A stretch of 64,000 nt of DNA. Origin: a bacterium. GTDB lineage: Bacteria; Myxococcota; UBA727; JAUIJE01. A program made the position numbers and the translations under genes. The notes beneath the pieces are model-generated. The model saw nothing but the letters and a program-made list of their open reading frames with translations, ran no database searches and had not been told where the DNA came from. Shown here one piece after another: positions 58,493 through 64,000 of this stretch; position 1 is the first letter of the stretch; every line of letters begins with the position of its first letter. The DNA is taken from the NCBI GenBank assembly GCA_030431455.1, contig JAUIJE010000010.1, forward strand, positions 124,001-188,000, given 5' to 3'.

Positions 58493-60367
58493 TCAGACCC
58501 GCGCGAGGTCGGCGGCATCCACCCAGATCGTGCTGCCGTCGTCGGCGCGGATGCCCGCGCGTTCGCCGGGCCCATATTTGGACGCGCCCCACCAGAACAC
58601 GACCCCTTCCGCCCCGCGCTCGGGGCCGGCCACCACCCGCACCCGATCGCCCTTGGCCGGGACGGGGGGCGGCGCGGGGGCGGGGCCGGGCGCGACGGGG
58701 GTGGGGTCATCGAGCCCGGCCAGCCCTTGCCCCCGCAGCAGCCGCGGCAACGCGTCGGCGGACTCGATGCGCACCCCCAGGTGTTCGGCGGTGCCGACCT
58801 TCATGCCCCCCGCCTTCGTCCCCATCACCAACAGGTCGGTCTTCCCGCTCACCGATGCAGTCACTTTGGCACCCTGGGCTTCCAGCGCGGCCTTGATCTC
58901 GTCGCGCGGTCGGTCAAAGTCGCCGGTCAACACCACCCGCACCCCCTGCAGCGGGCCCTTGACCGCCGCCGCTTTGGGTTTGCGGGGCGACTTTTTGGCC
59001 CGGGGCCGCGGCGGGGCCTTGCCCCCGAGCTCCTCGACCAGAGCCTTCAACACCTGGTGCACAGACCCCAACGAGAAGGTGCCCGACTCGCTGTCGATCT
59101 GTTTGACCTTTTCGCCGTCGAGGACCCAGACGGTGCCGATGCTCTCCGACGTCCACAGCTCTTCACAACGGAAGTACAGGCGGGATGCGCCACCGCGCAG
59201 CTCGTCGGGATCAAAAAACTCGTCGGGCGGCTCAAAGAAGCCCCGTCGCCAATCATACCGACCGAGCTTGTCGAGCAGCGCTTGCACCCCGCCGCCCAGC
59301 GCCCGGGTGTAGGCCAGCAACGATGTGTCGACCTCGATTTTGTCCAGGGCCGCGCGCACCGACTCCTCGACCCCCACCGCGGCCATGGCCGCCCGCACCA
59401 AGGCCAGCACGTGGGCGTGGTCGTAGGACACCGAGTCGCGCGGGTCGACGTCCGCGGTCTCACGGCGTCCGCCTGCGCTGCGCAGCGCAGCCACATTGTC
59501 TTCCAAGTCCGCGATCGCCGCGGCCCGGCGCTCCTGGTCCAGGGGGCGGTCGCGTTCGTGGGTGCGGTACCGCTTGTCCAACGCGGTCAACCGCAAGAGG
59601 ACCCGCTCGGCCACGTCGAGCGGCGTGGAGCCTGCCGGGAGGGTGACCGGGACCGACTCGCCCCCGCCCGGGGGCGCGGAGCGCGGCACGTAGAAGACCT
59701 GGTCCTGGGTGCTCTTGACCTCGACCACCGCGCCCCGGTCCACGGCAGCGCGGGCCCACCGGCGGGGCAGCGCCGCGAACTGGTGCAGCAAGCTCGCCCC
59801 GGTGCGGTTGCCGTAGTTCACGATGTCGGCGGTGACGATGACGGCAAAGCTGTCCGCCGAGACGTACGCCAGGATCGTGGCGGGGTCGAGCCCTGGCGAA
59901 TCGAGCCGCCCGAGGTCGGCGACAAACGCGCCCGCGACCTCCGCGGGCGTGGCCAACCGCAGCAAGGGTTCGCGCAGGCTGTCCTGCCCGCCCCACAGGG
60001 CCGCGGCCAGCGCGCTTTGTCGATTGCCCTGGTCCATGGCCGGCCAGTTGTCGACGAGGATGCGCACCTTTTCGTCGGTGGTCCAGCGCTGGGCCCGGGC
60101 CAACAACCCGGCGAACATCGACCGGCCGTTCAGCCCGGTGGCGTTGAGGTCGACCCCCCGGTCCAACAGCGCGTCGACGATCTGTTTGCGCGCGGCGCCG
60201 TCGTCCGCCGCGTGGTTGGACGGCACAAAAAAGACGCTCCACACCCCCGCCTTGCCGAACCGGGTGATGTTGCGGGCGTCTCGCTCCAGCGCGGCGATCA
60301 CCGCGGGGGCATCCGCGCGGTCGAGCATGTCCTGGGCTTCACGAACTGAGATCTGGGTCTTGGCCAT
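58493..60367 (-). CDS. ankyrin-like and BRCT domain protein
   Basis: 624 residues. The N-terminal 300 residues contain ankyrin-like helical repeats (LLDRGVDLNATGLNGRSMFAGLLARAQ, AVDRGAVVEVKSTQDQ). Next is a region unlike families I can name (about 380-440; LYFRCEELWTSESIGTVWVLDGEK), a basic linker, and a BRCT domain (about 470-545; GVRVVLTGDFDRPRDEIKAALEAQGAKVTASVSGKTDLLVMG). A KOW/SH3-like C-terminus ends the protein (GDRVRVVAGPERGAEGVVFWWG). AAGGAG lies before ATG 60367. Ank plus BRCT plus KOW is unusual in bacteria. The function is not known, and no operon partner is evident. Confidence 0.7.
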   Translation of the reverse strand: MAKTQISVREAQDMLDRADAPAVIAALERDARNITRFGKAGVWSVFFVPSNHAADDGAARKQIVDALLDRGVDLNATGLNGRSMFAGLLARAQRWTTDEKVRILVDNWPAMDQGNRQSALAAALWGGQDSLREPLLRLATPAEVAGAFVADLGRLDSPGLDPATILAYVSADSFAVIVTADIVNYGNRTGASLLHQFAALPRRWARAAVDRGAVVEVKSTQDQVFYVPRSAPPGGGESVPVTLPAGSTPLDVAERVLLRLTALDKRYRTHERDRPLDQERRAAAIADLEDNVAALRSAGGRRETADVDPRDSVSYDHAHVLALVRAAMAAVGVEESVRAALDKIEVDTSLLAYTRALGGGVQALLDKLGRYDWRRGFFEPPDEFFDPDELRGGASRLYFRCEELWTSESIGTVWVLDGEKVKQIDSESGTFSLGSVHQVLKALVEELGGKAPPRPRAKKSPRKPKAAAVKGPLQGVRVVLTGDFDRPRDEIKAALEAQGAKVTASVSGKTDLLVMGTKAGGMKVGTAEHLGVRIESADALPRLLRGQGLAGLDDPTPVAPGPAPAPPPVPAKGDRVRVVAGPERGAEGVVFWWGASKYGPGERAGIRADDGSTIWVDAADLARV

Positions 60368-60580
60368 GGTTCACTCCTTCGATCATCAAACGCAGGTCGC
60401 GCGCGCTTGGCGTGCTGAAACCGGCAGAGTGTTTCTGACGCGACCTCAAAAACGAGTCCCTGGGGCGGGTCTGAAAGCCTCTGAGAGTGTCCGTAAAACG
60501 CGCCAAGTATTTACAATTGCTCGGCTTTGTCGCGCGGCTTTTCGCGCTGCGCGGGGGGACTCCTCGTCTACAATGACCGC

Positions 60581-61861
60581 ATGCAACGGCTGCTCTCGAT
60601 TCTGTTCGCCCTGACGTGTTCCTTTTGTCTCGCCGTCCCGCTCAGCGGGTGTGGCGATGACATCCCGGGAGACGGGGATGGCGATGGCGACGGTGACGGA
60701 GACGGGGATGGCGATGGCGACGGCGACGGGGATGGAGACGGCGATGGGGATGGAGACGGCGATGGGGATGGCGACGGGGATGGAGACGGGGACGGGGATG
60801 GCGATGGAGATGGCGACGGAGACGGGGATGGAGATGGCGACGGAGACGGAGATGGCGACGGCGACGGCGACGGCGACGGTGATGGTGATGGCGACGGCGA
60901 CGGGGATGGCGACGTCGGCCCGTCGTTCATCGGGGGCGCCTGTGACGACAACAGCGACTGCATCAACGACGGCGGCGTGTGCTTGACCGACGCGCCCGGG
61001 GGAATGTGCACCGAGGCCTGCGACCTGTACTGCCCGGACGCAGACGGTTACCCGACGACGTTCTGCGTCGACGACGGGTTCCTCGACGGCCAGGCCGCCG
61101 CCCTGGGACAGGGCGCTTGCCACTCGCGGTGCGACTACCTCGCGTTCCCGGGCACGGGGTGCCGCGATGGATACGGCTGCGTGATGGCCCCCCGCGCCAA
61201 CGAGCCGAACACCGAGGTCTACACCTGCATCGCCGGGGCCGAGCCCGACCCGCCAAGCGATTGCCAGCTCGAGTTGCTGGCGCTCAATGTCGCGTTCACC
61301 CCCGCGGTGGTGGCCGACACCAGCCCCGACACCCACCCCAACCTGGTGTGCCACGTCGAGGATCCGGTGCGCATTCACCCCCCCATCAACGGGGTGGACA
61401 TCTTTTACTACGATGGCACCGCCACCCCCAACATCCTCATGGGCTGCGAGGGCGCATTGGCATTGGCACAAACCGCCTACGACGTCGGTGATCAGGGGGT
61501 CGAGGCCATTCGCCACATCGGCACCTACAACTGCCGCGTCATCGCCGGCACCGACACCCTGTCCCAGCATGCCTTTGGCGACGCCATCGACATCTACGGC
61601 TTCGACATGACCTCAGGCGAGAGCTGGACGTTGATCGACGACTGGGAGCACGAGACCGATGACCCCGTCAGCCCCGCCGCGCAGTTTTTGTACGACGTGT
61701 CCCTCGGTTGGTATGACCAATGGATCTGGAACGTCATCCTCACGCCGAACTACAACGCGGCCCACGACAACCACTTCCACGTCGACATGACCCCGGGCAG
61801 CCACTTCCGCGGGGCGTTCGACGGGCACTACATCGGGGTCAATCCCCACCCGGGCGAATAG
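60581..61861 (+). CDS. extensin-like/LAS metallopeptidase lipoprotein with Gly-Asp linker
   Basis: 426 residues: lipobox LSGC, about 40 uninterrupted Gly-Asp repeats, a Cys-rich segment (CDDNSDCINDGGVCL), and a C-terminal extensin-like domain with zinc-type residues HAFGDAIDIYGF and AHDNHFHVD (LAS metallopeptidase-like). Such domains trim D-Ala or crosslinks in peptidoglycan. The linker could span about 25 nm if extended, enough to reach the wall from the outer membrane (inference). It converges on the M23 lipoprotein, 13 bp apart. Confidence 0.8.
   Translation: MQRLLSILFALTCSFCLAVPLSGCGDDIPGDGDGDGDGDGDGDGDGDGDGDGDGDGDGDGDGDGDGDGDGDGDGDGDGDGDGDGDGDGDGDGDGDGDGDGDGDGDGDGDGDVGPSFIGGACDDNSDCINDGGVCLTDAPGGMCTEACDLYCPDADGYPTTFCVDDGFLDGQAAALGQGACHSRCDYLAFPGTGCRDGYGCVMAPRANEPNTEVYTCIAGAEPDPPSDCQLELLALNVAFTPAVVADTSPDTHPNLVCHVEDPVRIHPPINGVDIFYYDGTATPNILMGCEGALALAQTAYDVGDQGVEAIRHIGTYNCRVIAGTDTLSQHAFGDAIDIYGFDMTSGESWTLIDDWEHETDDPVSPAAQFLYDVSLGWYDQWIWNVILTPNYNAAHDNHFHVDMTPGSHFRGAFDGHYIGVNPHPGE
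60668..60914. repeat. Gly-Asp encoding tandem repeat (about 40 units)
   Basis: The longest uninterrupted Gly-Asp run in the window, built from GGN GAY hexamers with internal 12- to 30-bp repeats. Codons are mixed (GAT/GAC, GGC/GGG/GGA/GGT), so the dipeptide, not a nucleotide sequence, is conserved. Confidence 0.95.
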
Positions 61862-61874
61862 GCGCGGGGCGGGC

Positions 61875-62885
61875 TCAAAGGCCGCCTTGGCACACCGGGG
61901 CGGGGAACCCGTTGGGGCCGTCTTGTTCGACCCAGGATGACGCGGGCTGGGACAGCGGCCCGGCGAAGGGATCGTACTGCACCCCGTCCACGCCCCGCAC
62001 CGCGAAGTGCAGGTGGGGGGTCGACGAGTGGCCCGAGCTGCCCACCAGCGCCAACAGTTGCCCGCAGGTCACGTAGTCCCCTTGCTCGACGAGGATGGAC
62101 CACTTCTTGAGGTGCAGATAACGCGTGACCTGGCCGTCGGCGTGCAGAATCTCCACCCGGTTGGCCGGGGGAATCTCGGCATAGCCAGGACACTGCACCT
62201 CCAGCCCCACCGCCCGGCATCGGTCGTACTCGCCGTCGTGTACGAGGGTGACCACGCCGTCGGCGGCGGCGTAGACCTCCGCGCTGCCGTTGTCCATGGT
62301 CTCAAAACCCCCTTCGAGCAGGAAGTCCGACCCTTTGTGCCCGTCGTAGCAGTAAGGCACATTGCGGTCCTCGTAGTCGGCGCACAGCCCGAACACACTC
62401 TCCGCCGGGTCATGGTCGAACCCGACCACAATGGGCCGGATGTACTCGTTGTTGTCGTTCTGCATCGGCAGGCGAAAGCGCGTCACCGCCGAGGCACACC
62501 CCCCGCCGTCGCACCCCGGCGTGGACGCATCCGGCACCGAAGCGTCCGGCACCGCCGCGTCCGGCCACGAAGCATCCGGCACCGCCGCGTCCGGCACCGC
62601 CGCGTCCGGCACCGCCGCGTCCGGCACCGCCGCGTCCGGCACCGAAGCATCCGGCACCGCCGCGTCGGCCCCCAACACCGCCCCCGCGTCGGGGCGCGCC
62701 TCGGGCGCAGGCTCTCCGCTGTCGAACGGCCCCGCCCCATCCCAGACCTCGACGTCGGTCTGGGCATCCCGGGCAAGCGACCCGGGCCGCCCCGCGTCGT
62801 CTCCCGGGGCCAGGCTTCCCCCGGTCCCGCATCCGCTGAGGGCGACCAGCGCCCCCAGGATCCACAATGACATTGTCGTTCGCAT
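61875..62885 (-). CDS. M23 (LytM) metallopeptidase lipoprotein with Pro-Asp-Ala repeats
   Basis: 336 residues: lipobox VALSGC, a run of about a dozen [V/S]PDA[A/S] units, then a C-terminal M23 domain with DGHKGSDFLL and HLHFAV (zinc ligands). M23 enzymes cut peptide crossbridges or activate amidases in peptidoglycan. ATG 62885 gives a complete signal peptide. It faces the extensin-like lipoprotein tail to tail. Both have long acidic or Pro-rich linkers, suggesting a related placement in the envelope. Confidence 0.88.
   Translation of the reverse strand: MRTTMSLWILGALVALSGCGTGGSLAPGDDAGRPGSLARDAQTDVEVWDGAGPFDSGEPAPEARPDAGAVLGADAAVPDASVPDAAVPDAAVPDAAVPDAAVPDASWPDAAVPDASVPDASTPGCDGGGCASAVTRFRLPMQNDNNEYIRPIVVGFDHDPAESVFGLCADYEDRNVPYCYDGHKGSDFLLEGGFETMDNGSAEVYAAADGVVTLVHDGEYDRCRAVGLEVQCPGYAEIPPANRVEILHADGQVTRYLHLKKWSILVEQGDYVTCGQLLALVGSSGHSSTPHLHFAVRGVDGVQYDPFAGPLSQPASSWVEQDGPNGFPAPVCQGGL
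62525..62670. repeat. 15-bp repeat encoding Pro-Asp-Ala units
   Basis: About nine to ten units of the type CCGGCACCGCCGCGT (plus-strand reading) with GAAGCA variants; encodes the linker of the M23 lipoprotein. Confidence 0.85.
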
Positions 62886-62979
62886 GGCTCGCCCGTGTGC
62901 GGTTGGCTGTCCACAATAGCGCGCCCGGCGCGAACGCCTCGCGTCCCGCCCTGACAGTTGGCCCCACCGGCGCGGATGG

Positions 62980-63150
62980 TCAGTCCGCCTCCCCCCAGCG
63001 GCGCAGGGCCATGTCGCAGGCCTCGTCCAGGCTCGCGCCCCGGGGCAGGCAAATCGCTTCCCCGGTGCGCACGTTTTTGATCACCACCCAGCGTTCGTCG
63101 CGGTGGACGTGCAGGTCGGGTTCGGCGGGTGTCTCGCGGCTGATGCTCAT
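62980..63150 (-). CDS. small 56-residue protein of unknown function
   Basis: MSISRETPAEPDLHVHRDERW at the start, VVIKNVRTGEAICLPRGASLDEACDMALRRWGEAD at the end. No family recognised. AAGGGAGGA sits 4 nt before ATG 63150, a strong ribosome binding site, which is the main reason to call it real. An inverted repeat lies 20 bp upstream (63169-63190). Confidence 0.6.
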   Translation of the reverse strand: MSISRETPAEPDLHVHRDERWVVIKNVRTGEAICLPRGASLDEACDMALRRWGEAD

Positions 63151-63168
63151 GGGGTCCTCCCTTGCGCC

Positions 63169-63190
63169 GGCACGTCGCAACCGACGTGCC
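63169..63190. promoter_or_regulatory. 9-bp-stem inverted repeat upstream of the small gene
   Basis: GGCACGTCG and CGACGTGCC flank a 4-bp CAAC centre. Its position just upstream of the small gene suggests an operator or leader hairpin. Confidence 0.4.
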
Positions 63191-63276
63191 ACGTCGGGTT
63201 GCGCCGGTCACAGTCGCCCGCGCGGGCCGTGAGCGCCCCGGGCGAACCAAGCGAAGACCGCGCCGGCGCAGCTCCT

Positions 63277-63307
63277 CAAATGTTTGGGAATCGCCCAGAC
63301 ACATTTG
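63277..63307. promoter_or_regulatory. AT-rich inverted repeat (CAAATGT ... ACATTTG)
   Basis: CAAATGT (63277-63283) and ACATTTG (63301-63307) enclose a nested GGG/CCC pair, in an interval of about 218 bp without a recognised gene. It is a candidate operator; nothing else is seen in that interval apart from this and the repeat at 63169. Confidence 0.35.
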
Positions 63308-63368
63308 TCGTGCGCGCCCTCTCATGTGGTCGCTGCGCACAGTTTGATCCGAGGGGTTTTGATCGCGC

Positions 63369-64000
63369 TCAGCGCGCGGCCAAAAAGCCCATCGCCACCA
63401 ACCGGTCCAAGAGCGCGGCGGTGAACCGCGGCGCGTCCTCGGCGTCGAGGTGCGACGTGTCCGGGCACACAAACGGCGGACCACCCAGGTCCTGGTGGTG
63501 CACGGTGAGCACCCCGGTCGCCCCGGTGAGCGTGTCCCAGAACGCCGCCCGCGGGTAGAACGCCTCCGAGAACGCCGCCGAGGCCCCGCTCACCGGGGGC
63601 GCGACGAACACCACATCGCCCCCCCGGGCCCGCAGCTGCGCGACGTGGGGGCGGACCTGGGCCACGTCGGCGCGCCACCGCGCGGGGTCCACGCTGCGCC
63701 CGGCCATGCGCGCGCGCATCTCCGCGTGCACCGCCGCGATCTGGCCGCGCAGGAGCTCGACGTCGACCCGGTCAAAATCGGCGGCGGCAAATCGGTCCGG
63801 CCCCATGACCACAAAGTGCGGCGGCACCGCCCGGCCGCGGGCCAGATTCTCCAGCACCCGGCGGGGCCGCAGATCAGCGTGTCGGAATGTCACTGCACTG
63901 GCGACCTGGGCCCGCAACCAGGCGTTGGTCCGCCCGTCGGGCCCGAGGTGGTGGACCCGGTCCACCGCCGGCCGTTGCTCCCGGTGGGCCTGGGGGGTCA
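63369..64000 (-). CDS. SGNH-like protein, N-terminus outside the window (partial)
   Basis: At least 200 residues on the minus strand; the frame stays open to the right edge, so the start lies beyond the window. The sequence VRPHVAQLRARGGDVVFVAPPVSGAS and a C-terminal DTSHLD pattern fit an SGNH-hydrolase-like fold (DxxH near the C-terminus); acyl esterase or acyltransferase activity is possible. Only the C-terminal part is visible, so the family call is provisional. A motif copy with one mismatch to consensus is at 63885-63897. Confidence 0.5.
   Translation of the reverse strand, partial: TPQAHREQRPAVDRVHHLGPDGRTNAWLRAQVASAVTFRHADLRPRRVLENLARGRAVPPHFVVMGPDRFAAADFDRVDVELLRGQIAAVHAEMRARMAGRSVDPARWRADVAQVRPHVAQLRARGGDVVFVAPPVSGASAAFSEAFYPRAAFWDTLTGATGVLTVHHQDLGGPPFVCPDTSHLDAEDAPRFTAALLDRLVAMGFLAAR
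63885..63897 (-). repeat. dispersed 13-bp motif, representative copy
   Basis: TGCAGTGACATTC on the minus strand, 12 of 13 to consensus, inside the SGNH-like gene. Confidence 0.5.

Overview
The window is about 70% GC, densely coded on both strands, and has no rRNA, tRNA, integrase, transposase or CRISPR array that I could see. Its gene content points to a large-genome Myxococcota-like bacterium: two Hanks-type Ser/Thr kinases, an FHA-containing sigma-54 activator, a 7TM-type hybrid membrane histidine kinase, a caspase-like protein under an ECF sigma factor, and many lipoproteins with Gly-Asp, Ser-Asp or Pro-Asp-Ala linkers. One C-terminus also resembles MYXO-CTERM. This is an inference from family content; no marker gene in the window settles the class.

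Layout. 0.1-2.7 kb: an acyl-CoA dehydrogenase-like gene divergent from a short NFACT (RqcH-like) protein. 2.7-7.4 kb: a four-gene ABC-2/GldG/DUF4340 export operon, preceded by four perfect-period 82-bp tandem repeats (7.5-7.85 kb). 7.85-11.4 kb: two surface lipoproteins, a clear intrinsic terminator, and a divergent FHA-sigma54 regulator. 11.4-16.2 kb: two Ser/Thr kinases with a membrane protein between them, flanked by lipoproteins. 16.3-25.1 kb: gyrA, a propeller plus dihaem cytochrome lipoprotein, an M20 peptidase, a parvulin isomerase and a sugar-nucleotidyltransferase. 25.1-32.9 kb: a Gly-Asp lipoprotein, a histidine kinase, an RsmB-like methyltransferase, a DMT permease, a small STAS-like protein, a DUF721 protein and an outer-membrane protein. 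32.9-36.9 kb: a tightly overlapping MoxR-DUF58-TgpA operon. 37-41.2 kb: panC, a secreted protein and an alpha/beta-hydrolase lipoprotein. 41.2-45.5 kb: UvrD-type helicase, RlmD/TrmA-type methyltransferase, a 59-residue CPxCG protein and a SAM methyltransferase. 45.5-50.8 kb: an ECF sigma, anti-sigma/DUF4384-like, caspase-barrel, lipoprotein and PDZ coiled-coil cluster. 51-58.4 kb: AraC regulator, ICMT-like methyltransferase, zinc-ribbon TerB protein, P450 and a Gly-Asp S41 peptidase. 58.5-64 kb: an ankyrin-like/BRCT protein, two convergent peptidoglycan-peptidase lipoproteins with long linkers, and an SGNH-like gene that runs off the window.

Several sets look like working units: ABC export; MoxR/DUF58/TgpA; the sigma/anti-sigma/caspase cluster; and the paired D-Ala-peptidase-like and LytM-like lipoproteins.

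The most unusual signal is not a gene. A degenerate 13-bp AT-rich motif, consensus TGCAGTGACATTG, recurs about 30 times inside otherwise GC-rich coding sequence, in both orientations and several reading frames. That suggests selection on DNA rather than protein. The 82-bp double-hairpin array and the caspase cluster are the next most interesting items.
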